In this document: piece by piece, positions 51,819 through 59,736 of the stretch | How the letters are laid out: every line of letters begins with the position of its first letter | How positions within the stretch are numbered: position 1 is the first letter of the stretch | Origin: Chitinophagaceae bacterium | GTDB taxonomy: Bacteria > Bacteroidota > Bacteroidia > Chitinophagales > Chitinophagaceae | DNA length: 64,000 nucleotides | Reading direction: 5' to 3' | Assembly: GCA_016708765.1 (NCBI GenBank) | Contig: JADJFD010000006.1 | Coordinates: forward strand, 1-64,000 | Notes under the pieces: model-generated | The model's database searches: none | The model's input: the letters and a program-made list of their open reading frames with translations, nothing else | Told to the model about the DNA's origin: nothing | Made by a program: the position numbers and the translations under genes

Positions 51819-52655
51819 ATGGCACTAAGAAAATTTAAACCAGTTACAGCCGGAACTCGTTGGAGAATCGGAAACGCATATGCGGAGATAACAACGAATA
51901 TTCCTGAAAAGAGCTTAGTAGAAGCAAAACCAAGAACTGGTGGACGTACATCTTCAGGTCGTATGGCAATGCGCTACATAGGTGGTGGTCACAAGAAGAA
52001 GTATCGTATAATCGACTTCAAAAGAAATAAGGAGGGTGTAGCAACTGTTGAGTCTATTCAATACGATCCAAACCGTACAGCATTTATCGCTTTAGTAGTT
52101 TATGCTGATGGTGAGAAGCGTTACATACTTGCTCCTCAAGGATTAGTAGTTGGTTCAAAAGTTGAAAGTGGATCAAACGTAGCTCCTGAAATTGGGAATG
52201 CTTTGCCAATGAAGAATATGCCTTTAGGTACAAATATTCATAACATTGAGATGCAGCCTGGTCAGGGTGGTAAGTTAGCCCGCAGTGCAGGATCTTCTGC
52301 ACAGTTAACAAACAAAGAAGAAAAGTTTGCAATATTAAAAATGCCTTCTGGTGAATTAAGAAAAGTATTGGTTAACTGTTGTGCAACAGTTGGTGTTGTG
52401 AGTAACAGCGATCATTTCTTGCAGAGCATGGGTAAAGCAGGTCGTAATAGATGGAAAGGTATCAAACCAAGAGTTCGTGGTGTAGCGATGAACCCTGTAG
52501 ATCACCCAATGGGTGGTGGTGAAGGAAGAGCTTCTGGTGGTCAGCCTCGTTCTAGAAATGGTCAATACTCTAGAGGTCTGAAAACAAGAACAAAAGGAAA
52601 AGGAAGCGATAAAATGATAATCCAGCGTAAAGACGGGAAAAAGCTTTCGAAATAA
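51819..52655 (+). CDS. rplB: 50S ribosomal protein L2
   Basis: 278 residues. GGGHKKKYRIIDFKR, AGSSAQLTNKE and RGVAMNPVDHPMGGGEGRASG with the peptidyl-transferase-region His. Normal length. Confidence 0.97.
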   Translation: MALRKFKPVTAGTRWRIGNAYAEITTNIPEKSLVEAKPRTGGRTSSGRMAMRYIGGGHKKKYRIIDFKRNKEGVATVESIQYDPNRTAFIALVVYADGEKRYILAPQGLVVGSKVESGSNVAPEIGNALPMKNMPLGTNIHNIEMQPGQGGKLARSAGSSAQLTNKEEKFAILKMPSGELRKVLVNCCATVGVVSNSDHFLQSMGKAGRNRWKGIKPRVRGVAMNPVDHPMGGGEGRASGGQPRSRNGQYSRGLKTRTKGKGSDKMIIQRKDGKKLSK

Positions 52656-52682
52656 TTTATTTACTAATACAACGACTTAAAC

Positions 52683-52952
52683 ATGGCTCGTTCGATTAAA
52701 AAAGGTCCTTATATAGCTTCTCATCTTGAAAACAAGGTGATGGCTATCAACGAGGGAAAAAATAAGAAGGGTGTAATTAAAACTTGGAGCCGTCGCTCAA
52801 CAATTTCACCTGACTTTGTGGGACACACTTTTGCTGTTCATAATGGTAACAAGTTTATCCCGGTGTATGTAACTGAATTTATGGTAGGTCATAAGTTAGG
52901 TGAATTCGCACCAACCCGTCATTTCAAAGGACACTCTAAAAAAGAAGGTTAA
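52683..52952 (+). CDS. rpsS: 30S ribosomal protein S19
   Basis: 89 residues, MARSIKKGPYIASHLENK, then TWSRRSTISPDFVGHTFAVHNG and HKLGEFAPTRHFKGH. Head of the 30S subunit with S13. Confidence 0.97.
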   Translation: MARSIKKGPYIASHLENKVMAINEGKNKKGVIKTWSRRSTISPDFVGHTFAVHNGNKFIPVYVTEFMVGHKLGEFAPTRHFKGHSKKEG

Positions 52953-52969
52953 TAAAGAAATTAATAACA

Positions 52970-53320
52970 ATGGAAGCAGTAGCTAAACTGAGAAATCATC
53001 CGACATCACCCCGTAAAATGCGGTTACTAGTTGACCTTATTCGTGGTATGAAAGTGGATAAAGCATTGGCAGAATTGGAGCATAACCCAAAAGACTCTGC
53101 AGTTCCTTTACGTAAGTTAGTACTTAGTGCTATCGACAACTGGAAGCAGAAGAATGAAGGTGGCGATGAAAGTCAATTGGTAGTAAAGACAATAATGGTT
53201 GATGGTGGCAGAACATTGAAACGTATGCGTCCTGCTCCGCAAGGCCGTGGTTACAGAGTTCGCAAACGCAGCAACCATGTAACAGTGATAGTGGATACTA
53301 AAGAAGAAAATAAAAACTAA
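52970..53320 (+). CDS. rplV: 50S ribosomal protein L22
   Basis: 116 residues; HPTSPRKMRLLVDLIRGMKV and the tunnel hairpin ending GRGYRVRKRSNHVTVIV. Usual length and place. Confidence 0.96.
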   Translation: MEAVAKLRNHPTSPRKMRLLVDLIRGMKVDKALAELEHNPKDSAVPLRKLVLSAIDNWKQKNEGGDESQLVVKTIMVDGGRTLKRMRPAPQGRGYRVRKRSNHVTVIVDTKEENKN

Positions 53321-53341
53321 ACGAATTAATAAACCAATAAC

Positions 53342-54130
53342 ATGGGTCAAAAAGCAAATCCGATTGGTAACAGACTAGGCATCATCCGTGGATGGGAATC
53401 TAACTGGTACGCAGACAAAAAGAACTATGCTACAAGACTGATCGAAGATCATAAGATCAGAACTTACCTAAATGCCCGTATCAACAAGGGTGGTATCTCA
53501 AAAATAGTTATTGAGAGAACATTGGGTAAACTGATTGTAACGATTCATACATCTAAGCCTGGTATCATCATTGGTAAAGGTGGCGGAGAAGTAGATCGTA
53601 TCAAAGAAGAGTTGAAGAAGTTAACTGGTAAAGAAGATGTACAGATTAACATTCTGGAAATCCGCAGACCTGAGTTAGATGCGATGATTGTTGGTGATAC
53701 TATTGCCCGTCAGATCGAAAATCGTATCAACTTCAAAAGAGCTACTAAAATGGCTATCGCTTCTTCACTTCGCATGGGTGCAGAAGGTATCAAAGTAAAA
53801 CTGAGCGGACGTTTAGGTGGATCTGAGATTGCCCGTAGCGAAGAATTTAAACAAGGCCGTACACCATTGCATACTTTCCGTATGGATATCGATTATGCTA
53901 ATGTGTTTGCACAAACAGTATATGGTAAAATTGGTATCAAAGTTTGGATTTGTAAAGGAGAAGTTTTGGCAAAGAGAGATTTGAACCCGAATATCATTGC
54001 TGGTGGTAAGAATGATGGCCCTGGTGGAGGAGAGAGAAGAGATGATAGACGTGGCGGTGGGGATAGAAGAGATGATAGACGTGGTGGTGGGGATAGAAGA
54101 GGCGGCGGAGGCGGTGGAAGAAGAAATTAA
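53342..54130 (+). CDS. rpsC: 30S ribosomal protein S3 with Gly/Arg tail
   Basis: 262 residues. KH domain with GIIIGKGGGEVDRIKEEL, and the C-terminal S3 domain with LGGSEIARSEEFKQGRTPLH. The last 30 or so residues are an Arg/Asp/Gly repeat (RRDDRRGGGDRR type) encoded by near-identical 27-bp DNA units (about 54034-54110). The tail is longer and more RGG-like than in most S3 proteins. Confidence 0.96.
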   Translation: MGQKANPIGNRLGIIRGWESNWYADKKNYATRLIEDHKIRTYLNARINKGGISKIVIERTLGKLIVTIHTSKPGIIIGKGGGEVDRIKEELKKLTGKEDVQINILEIRRPELDAMIVGDTIARQIENRINFKRATKMAIASSLRMGAEGIKVKLSGRLGGSEIARSEEFKQGRTPLHTFRMDIDYANVFAQTVYGKIGIKVWICKGEVLAKRDLNPNIIAGGKNDGPGGGERRDDRRGGGDRRDDRRGGGDRRGGGGGGRRN

Positions 54131-54171
54131 TTGAAATAAAAACAAGAATTAGTAACTAGAAATTATATACA

Positions 54172-54594
54172 ATGTTACAACCGAAAAGAGCTAAACACAG
54201 GAAGATGCAGAAAGGTCGCATGAAAGGCGATGCTAAGAGAGGTACTACGATTGCTTTTGGAACTTTTGCTTTAAAAGCTTTAGACCAGCATTGGATTACT
54301 GATCGTCAAATTGAAGCTGCCCGTCAGGCATTAACCCGTGAAATGAAAAGAGAAGGTAATGTGTGGATACGCATATTCCCTGATAAGCCAATTACCAAAA
54401 AGCCTGCAGAGGTGAGAATGGGTAAAGGTAAAGGTAGCTTGGAGTATTGGGCTGCTGTAGTAAAGCCAGGACGTATCATTTTTGAAATAGATGGTGTTGA
54501 TGAAAAAGTGGCCCGTGCATCTTTATCATTAGCTGCTGGTAAGTTGCCTATCAAAACAAAATTTATGATACGCCGTGATTTAGTAACAGCGTAA
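54172..54594 (+). CDS. rplP: 50S ribosomal protein L16
   Basis: 140 residues: MLQPKRAKHRKMQKGRMKG, then WIRIFPDKPITKKPAEVRMGKGKG. Binds tRNA in the A site region. Confidence 0.97.
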   Translation: MLQPKRAKHRKMQKGRMKGDAKRGTTIAFGTFALKALDQHWITDRQIEAARQALTREMKREGNVWIRIFPDKPITKKPAEVRMGKGKGSLEYWAAVVKPGRIIFEIDGVDEKVARASLSLAAGKLPIKTKFMIRRDLVTA

Positions 54595-54615
54595 TAATTA
54601 ATAAATCGAATAACA

Positions 54616-54825
54616 ATGTCAAAAAAAGCTGATTTTGTAAAAAGCATCCATGGGATGAATGAGCAGGATCTCAAAGCCAGGATTGAAGAAGATAAATTAC
54701 GGTTGAAAAAACTGGAATTTGCTCAGGCAATTTCTCCACTGGAGAATCCAATGGTAATCCGTGATGTTCGCAGAGATATTGCACGGCTGAAAACAGAATT
54801 GAAGTTAAAGCAAACACAAGCATAA
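54616..54825 (+). CDS. rpmC: 50S ribosomal protein L29
   Basis: 69 residues, helical; NEQDLKARIEEDKLRLKKLEF and DVRRDIARLKTELKLKQ. Slightly divergent, as usual for L29 in this phylum; position between L16 and S17 supports it. Confidence 0.93.
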   Translation: MSKKADFVKSIHGMNEQDLKARIEEDKLRLKKLEFAQAISPLENPMVIRDVRRDIARLKTELKLKQTQA

Positions 54826-54838
54826 TAAAGCTAGTAAA

Positions 54839-55096
54839 ATGGAAGAAAGAAATTTAAGAAAGACTAGGATAGGCGTTGTAACCAGCAACAAAATGACTAA
54901 AACTATCACCGTTGAGGTGGAGAGAAAAGTAAAGCATCCTATCTATGGTAAGTTCGTGAAAAAATCCACAAGATTCCATGCTCATGATGATAAGGATGAG
55001 TGTAGCATTGGTGATGTGGTAAAGATCATGGAAACCCGTCCGCTTAGTAAAACAAAGCGTTGGAGATTGGTAGAAGTGGTTGAAAAGGTTAAATAA
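54839..55096 (+). CDS. rpsQ: 30S ribosomal protein S17
   Basis: 85 residues; RKTRIGVVTSNKMTKTITVE and KHPIYGKFVKKSTRFHAHD, ending RPLSKTKRWRLVEVVE. Confidence 0.96.
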   Translation: MEERNLRKTRIGVVTSNKMTKTITVEVERKVKHPIYGKFVKKSTRFHAHDDKDECSIGDVVKIMETRPLSKTKRWRLVEVVEKVK

Positions 55097-55139
55097 CAAT
55101 GTTAAATGCTGAATGATGAATTATGAATGCTTTCTAAAT

Positions 55140-55185
55140 TGAACGCAGAAAAATTCAAAATTCAAAATTCAAAATTCAAAATAAT
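55140..55185 (+). repeat. TTCAAAA tandem repeat between rpsQ and rplN
   Basis: Four copies of a 7-bp TTCAAAA unit (about 55154-55181) in the 95-bp spacer, longer than the neighbouring gene gaps. Confidence 0.65.
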
Positions 55186-55191
55186 AATAAA

Positions 55192-55560
55192 ATGATTCAG
55201 CAAGAAAGCCGGTTAAAAGTTGCGGACAACAGTGGTGCCAAAGAGGTGCTTTGTATCCGTGTACTTGGCAATAGCGGTCAGCGTTATGCAAGAATAGGCG
55301 ATAAGATTGTAGTTACTGTAAAAGATGCAATGCCTGCAGGTGGTATTAAGAAAGGTACAGTTGCAAAAGCTGTTATCGTTCGCACAACTAACAAACTGCG
55401 TCGTAAAGATGGTTCTTATATCCGTTTTGATGACAATGCGGTTGTGATTTTAAACCAATCTGATGAACCAAGAGGTACTCGTATTTTTGGGCCAGTTGCT
55501 AGAGAGCTTCGTGACAAAGGATACATGAAAATTGTTTCACTAGCTCCGGAAGTATTATAA
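55192..55560 (+). CDS. rplN: 50S ribosomal protein L14
   Basis: 122 residues: MIQQESRLKVADNSGAKEVL, GGIKKGTVAKAVIVRT and the ending GTRIFGPVARELRDKGYMKI. Standard. Confidence 0.97.
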   Translation: MIQQESRLKVADNSGAKEVLCIRVLGNSGQRYARIGDKIVVTVKDAMPAGGIKKGTVAKAVIVRTTNKLRRKDGSYIRFDDNAVVILNQSDEPRGTRIFGPVARELRDKGYMKIVSLAPEVL

Positions 55561-55585
55561 TTGATTCAAAGGAGATAACCCATTA

Positions 55586-55942
55586 ATGATAGATAACATG
55601 AAAGCAAGATTTAAACCAAAGTACAACATCCGCAAAGGAGACAATGTAGTGGTTATTACAGGGAATGATAAAGATTTATCAAAACCCCGTGTTGTGAAAG
55701 AAGTATTGGTAGATGAGGCGAAAGTATTAGTAGAAGGTGTGAATATCAAAACCAAGCATACTAAACCTTCAGCACAAAATACCAAAGGTGGTATTCTTAA
55801 AGTAGAAGCTCCAATTCATATCAGCAATGTTATGCTTTGGGATCCGGCTCAAAAAGCTGGTGCAAGAGTGACAAGAGTAAGAAAAGAAGGGAAAACAGAA
55901 AGAGTTTTCAAAACAAAAAAAGAACAGGGAGGTAAAAAATAA
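55586..55942 (+). CDS. rplX: 50S ribosomal protein L24
   Basis: 118 residues; KYNIRKGDNVVVITGNDKD is the KOW motif and GGILKVEAPIHISNVMLWDP follows. The ATG at 55598 (MKARFKPKYN) is an alternative start. Overlaps rplE by one base. Confidence 0.95.
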   Translation: MIDNMKARFKPKYNIRKGDNVVVITGNDKDLSKPRVVKEVLVDEAKVLVEGVNIKTKHTKPSAQNTKGGILKVEAPIHISNVMLWDPAQKAGARVTRVRKEGKTERVFKTKKEQGGKK

Positions 55943-56520
55943 TGAGTACAAAAAGTTATAGCCCAAGACTGGCAGATAAGTACACTAAAGAAGTAGTACC
56001 TGCCTTGGTGAAAAAATTCAGTTATGATACTGTAATGCAGGCACCAAAATTGGAGAAAATTTGTTTGAACCGTGGTGTTAACGGTGCAGTAACAGATAAG
56101 AAATTGATTGATATAGCAATTGATGAGTTGACAACAATCTCTGGTCAAAAAGCTGTAGCAACAATGTCTAAAAAAGACATCTCAAACTTTAAGTTGCGTA
56201 AGGATATGCCGATTGGTGCAAGAGTTACACTTCGTGGAGTAAAGATGTTTGAATTCTTAGATCGTTTGATTTCTGTAGCCTTACCAAGGGTTCGTGACTT
56301 TAAAGGAATTAGTGAGAAATCATTTGATGGCCGTGGCAATTACACAATGGGTGTTACGGAACAAATTATTTTCCCTGAGATTGATATTGATAAAGTAAAT
56401 AAGATTACTGGCCTTGATATCACTTTCGTTACAACAGCAAATAACGACGAAGAAGCGTATGAGTTATTGAAAGAATTGGGAATGCCTTTTAAGAATGCTG
56501 CAAAAACAAATTCTAACTAA
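55942..56520 (+). CDS. rplE: 50S ribosomal protein L5
   Basis: 192 residues; APKLEKICLNRGVNGA, SGQKAVATMSKKDISNFKLR and GNYTMGVTEQIIFPEIDID. Part of the 5S rRNP. Confidence 0.97.
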   Translation: MSTKSYSPRLADKYTKEVVPALVKKFSYDTVMQAPKLEKICLNRGVNGAVTDKKLIDIAIDELTTISGQKAVATMSKKDISNFKLRKDMPIGARVTLRGVKMFEFLDRLISVALPRVRDFKGISEKSFDGRGNYTMGVTEQIIFPEIDIDKVNKITGLDITFVTTANNDEEAYELLKELGMPFKNAAKTNSN

Positions 56521-56535
56521 AAGAAATATATAAAC

Positions 56536-56805
56536 ATGGCAAAAAAATCGATAACAGCCAGACAGCGGAAGAGAGAGAAGTTGGTAGCCCAACATGCAGA
56601 AAAAAGAGCTGAATTAAAAAAAGCCGGCGATTGGAAAGCTTTGGATGAAATGCCAAAGAACTCATCTAAAGTAAGATTGAAAAATCGCTGTCAGATTACT
56701 GGTCGTCCAAGAGGATATGTTAGATATTTTGGAATTTCCAGAATCATGTTGAGAGACATGGCATTGAACGGAAAAATTCCAGGAGTTAAAAAAGCAAGCT
56801 GGTAA
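56536..56805 (+). CDS. rpsN: 30S ribosomal protein S14
   Basis: 89 residues of the longer form without zinc-binding Cys clusters; ends CQITGRPRGYVRYFGISRIMLRDMA-like (key residues Arg-Gly-Tyr and Ser-Arg). Usual place after L5. Confidence 0.96.
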   Translation: MAKKSITARQRKREKLVAQHAEKRAELKKAGDWKALDEMPKNSSKVRLKNRCQITGRPRGYVRYFGISRIMLRDMALNGKIPGVKKASW

Positions 56806-56877
56806 AAAATACTATAACTCGGTTGCTCCGGCAATCAGAATAGCAAACAAAATTTTGAACTGAATAATTGAAATAAA

Positions 56878-57276
56878 ATGGTAACAGATCCTATAGCAGA
56901 TTTCCTTACAAGAATACGTAATGCACAGATGGCAGGCCATCGTGTAGTGGATATTCCTGCTTCTAACTTGAAGAAGCGAATGACTGAAATCTTATATGCT
57001 CAGGGTTATATCCTGAAGTATAAGTTTGAGGATGATAACAAACAAGGCGTTATTAAAATTGCCCTGAAGTATGATCCGACTTCAAAAATTCCTGCTATAC
57101 AAAGTATGGAAAGAGTAAGTCGTCCGGGTTTACGTCAGTATGCTTCTCCTGCAGAATTTCGCAGAGTGAAGAACGGCTTGGGCGTTGCAATTCTGTCAAC
57201 TTCTAAAGGAGTAATGACTGATAAGGAAGCGAAAGTGCAGAACGTAGGTGGTGAAGTGCTTTGTTATATTTATTAA
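56878..57276 (+). CDS. rpsH: 30S ribosomal protein S8
   Basis: 132 residues; DPIADFLTRIRNAQMAGH start and VAILSTSKGVMTDKEAK with VGGEVLCYIY at the end. In E. coli S8 represses the spc operon; no target structure was identified. Confidence 0.97.
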   Translation: MVTDPIADFLTRIRNAQMAGHRVVDIPASNLKKRMTEILYAQGYILKYKFEDDNKQGVIKIALKYDPTSKIPAIQSMERVSRPGLRQYASPAEFRRVKNGLGVAILSTSKGVMTDKEAKVQNVGGEVLCYIY

Positions 57277-57358
57277 TAAAAAAACATTTACTGATACATT
57301 AAGCTGAAACTATACTAAGCTGATCGGTCAGTAAAACACAAAATAAAAATTAGAAATT

Positions 57359-57913
57359 ATGTCTCGTATAGGTAAACAACCGGTTATTGCTCCTGCAGGT
57401 GTAACAATTACTGTAGGAAAAGATAATGTGGTTACAGTAAAAGGACCAAAAGGCGAATTGAAGCAAGAAATTGATCGTGACATCACTGTTGAAGTGAAAG
57501 ATGGTACAATAACATTTGCCCGTCCTACAGATCAGATTCGTCACCGTGCAATGCATGGTTTATACAGATCACTTATTGCCAACATGGTAAAAGGTGTTAC
57601 TGATGGATTTGAAAGAAAACTGGAATTGATTGGTGTTGGTTTTAAAGCTGCAAGTCAAGGAAATGTTTTAGATCTTGCTTTAGGTTATTCTCATAATATC
57701 ATATTTGAAATACCGAAAGAATTAAAACTTGCAACAGCACAGGAAAAAGGTCAAAACCCAACGATATCTCTCGAGGGAATTGATAAGCAATTGATTGGTC
57801 AGGTAGCTGCAAAGATCCGTGGTCTTCGTAAGCCTGAGCCATACAAAGGAAAAGGTGTTCGTTACATGGGTGAAGTTGTTCGTAAGAAAGCTGGTAAAGC
57901 GGCTGGTAAATAA
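57359..57913 (+). CDS. rplF: 50S ribosomal protein L6
   Basis: 184 residues; MSRIGKQPVIAPAGVTITVG and the C-terminal signature KPEPYKGKGVRYMGEVVRKK. Standard. Confidence 0.97.
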   Translation: MSRIGKQPVIAPAGVTITVGKDNVVTVKGPKGELKQEIDRDITVEVKDGTITFARPTDQIRHRAMHGLYRSLIANMVKGVTDGFERKLELIGVGFKAASQGNVLDLALGYSHNIIFEIPKELKLATAQEKGQNPTISLEGIDKQLIGQVAAKIRGLRKPEPYKGKGVRYMGEVVRKKAGKAAGK

Positions 57914-57962
57914 TTAAGTAAAAATTAAATCCTGGCAGCATCAGGGTTGAAAATTAAATAAG

Positions 57963-58324
57963 ATGAATCCAAAAATTAAGTCACAGAGAAGAACAAATAT
58001 CCGTTATCGTATTCGCAGGAAGATTGGTGAAGGAACGGCTCAAAAGCCAAGACTATCTGTTTTTAGAAGTAATACAGATATTTATGTGCAATTGATCGAT
58101 GATGCAAGTGGAGTAACATTAGCATCGGCTTCTTCAAAGGATAAAGCAATCAAAGCTCAGAAAGCTAACAAAGTGGATAAGAGCAAAATGGTTGGTGAGT
58201 CAATTGCAAAAAAGCAGTTGAGTTAGGAATCAATGATGTAACATTTGATCGTGGTGGTTATCTCTACCATGGTCGTGTTAAGTCTGTAGCTGATGGAGCA
58301 AGAGAAGGTGGACTTAAATTTTAA
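57963..58324 (+). CDS. rplR: 50S ribosomal protein L18, frameshifted as given
   Basis: The open frame stops at 58226 after 87 residues (GESIAKKQLS). One more A in the run 58209-58214 restores SIAKKAVELGINDVTFDRGG and the universal end GRVKSVADGAREGGLKF, stop 58322-58324. L18 binds 5S rRNA and is essential, so the intact reading is almost certainly used. The site reads A-AAA-AAG, a heptamer known to support -1 slippage, but a sequencing indel is more likely. Confidence 0.92.
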
Positions 58325-58359
58325 GCAAACAACTTTCAAACTTTTAATTACAAGAATAA

Positions 58360-58878
58360 ATGTCAAAGTTTAACGTAAACAAGGTGAAAGCCGGAGACCT
58401 GGAACTGAAAGATAAAGTAGTTGCCATCAACCGTGTTGTAAAAACAACAAAGGGTGGCCGTGCATTTAGTTTCTCAGCACTGGTTGTTGTAGGAAACGAA
58501 AATGGTATTGTTGGTCATGGTCTTGGTAAAGCCAAAGAAGTACAAGAAGCAATTGCCAAAGGAATTGATGATGCAAAGAAGAATCTGATTAAAGTTCCGG
58601 TTATGAAAGGTACTATCCCTCATGATCAGTGGGCTAAAGAAGGTGCTGCTAAAGTATTGATTAAACCAGCTGCTCATGGTACTGGTGTAATCGCCGGAGG
58701 TTCTATGCGTGCCGTATTGGAAAGTGCTGGTATCACTGACGTATTAGCTAAATCTCTTGGTTCTGCAAACCCACATACTGTGGTAAAAGCAACTTTCAAA
58801 GCAGAAGCCTTACTACGTGAACCAAATGCAGTTGCAAAAACCCGTACAATGGGTTTAAAGAAAGTATTTAACGGTTAA
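58360..58878 (+). CDS. rpsE: 30S ribosomal protein S5
   Basis: 172 residues; KVVAINRVVKTTKGGRAFSF, VGHGLGKAKEVQEAI and GTGVIAGGSMRAVLESAGI. Standard. Confidence 0.97.
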   Translation: MSKFNVNKVKAGDLELKDKVVAINRVVKTTKGGRAFSFSALVVVGNENGIVGHGLGKAKEVQEAIAKGIDDAKKNLIKVPVMKGTIPHDQWAKEGAAKVLIKPAAHGTGVIAGGSMRAVLESAGITDVLAKSLGSANPHTVVKATFKAEALLREPNAVAKTRTMGLKKVFNG

Positions 58879-58904
58879 TCCGATTACAATCGAATTGAAT
58901 TATT

Positions 58905-59087
58905 ATGAAAAAGGTAAAGATAACATTGGTAAAAAGTCCTATCGACAGATCTGAGCGTCAAAAATTGACAGTGCAGGCTTTAGGATTAGGAAAGATGAAT
59001 TCTTCTAAAGAAGTAGAAGCTACTCCTCAGATTTTAGGTATGATCACAAAAGTGGGTCATCTTCTGAAAGTAGAAGAATTAAGTTAA
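58905..59087 (+). CDS. rpmD: 50S ribosomal protein L30
   Basis: 60 residues; ITLVKSPIDRSERQKLTVQA and TPQILGMITKVGHLLKVEE. Standard place between S5 and L15. Confidence 0.95.
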   Translation: MKKVKITLVKSPIDRSERQKLTVQALGLGKMNSSKEVEATPQILGMITKVGHLLKVEELS

Positions 59088-59095
59088 TAAAATTG

Positions 59096-59157
59096 AATGC
59101 GAATTTATTCGCATTTTATTCTTTATAAAAACAGCGAGCCCCGAATGCTTTCGGGGC
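59096..59157 (+). terminator. Two hairpins between rpmD and rplO
   Basis: AATGCGAA/TTCGCATT (59096-59115) followed by TTATTCTTT is terminator-like. GCCCCGA/TCGGGGC (59138-59157) lacks a T tail and may be an RNA-processing or stability element. Both lie inside what is normally one operon. Confidence 0.5.
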
Positions 59158-59183
59158 GTTGAGTAAAAAATAAAAGCAACAAA

Positions 59184-59633
59184 ATGAAATTACACGAATT
59201 AAAACCTGCAAAAGGTGCTACGCACAAAGTAAAACGTATTGGTCGTGGTGATGGTTCAGGACATGGTGGAACCGCTACAAAAGGTACAAAAGGTGCACAA
59301 AGCCGTACCGGATTTAAAAATAAAAGAGCTCATGAGGGTGGTCAGATGCCAATTCAGCGTCGTGTGCCAAAACGTGGATTCAAAAATCCAAATCGTATTG
59401 AGTATAAAGTGATCAACCTTGGTCAGGTAGAGCAACTGGCAGAAAAATATAGCATTACTGAGTTTAGTTTGGAAAATCTTTACATCAATGGATTGATTGG
59501 ACAAACGGACAGAATAAAAGTATTAGGTAATGGAGAACTAAAAGGAAAGTTTACTTTCAAAGTGAATGCAGCAAGTGAAAAAGCAAAGGCCGCAATAGAA
59601 GCAGCTGGTGGAACGGTAGAAATTGTAAAGTAA
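59184..59633 (+). CDS. rplO: 50S ribosomal protein L15
   Basis: 149 residues; LHELKPAKGATHKVKRIGRG, GTKGAQSRTGFKNKRAHEGGQ-type Gly-rich N terminus and the ending AIEAAGGTVEIVK. Standard. Confidence 0.96.
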   Translation: MKLHELKPAKGATHKVKRIGRGDGSGHGGTATKGTKGAQSRTGFKNKRAHEGGQMPIQRRVPKRGFKNPNRIEYKVINLGQVEQLAEKYSITEFSLENLYINGLIGQTDRIKVLGNGELKGKFTFKVNAASEKAKAAIEAAGGTVEIVK

Positions 59634-59650
59634 ATTAGCTAAATTGCAAC

Positions 59651-59679
59651 GACGCATTGATAATGCGTCTTTTATTTTT
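59651..59679 (+). terminator. Terminator-like hairpin between rplO and secY
   Basis: GACGCAT (59651-59657) with ATGCGTC (59663-59669), then TTTTATTTTT. It could lower expression of secY relative to the ribosomal genes. Confidence 0.65.
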
Positions 59680-59736
59680 ACTGCAATGGAATTCCGGAGT
59701 AGTATTTTACAGGCTTTTTAAATTTTTTTAATTCCC

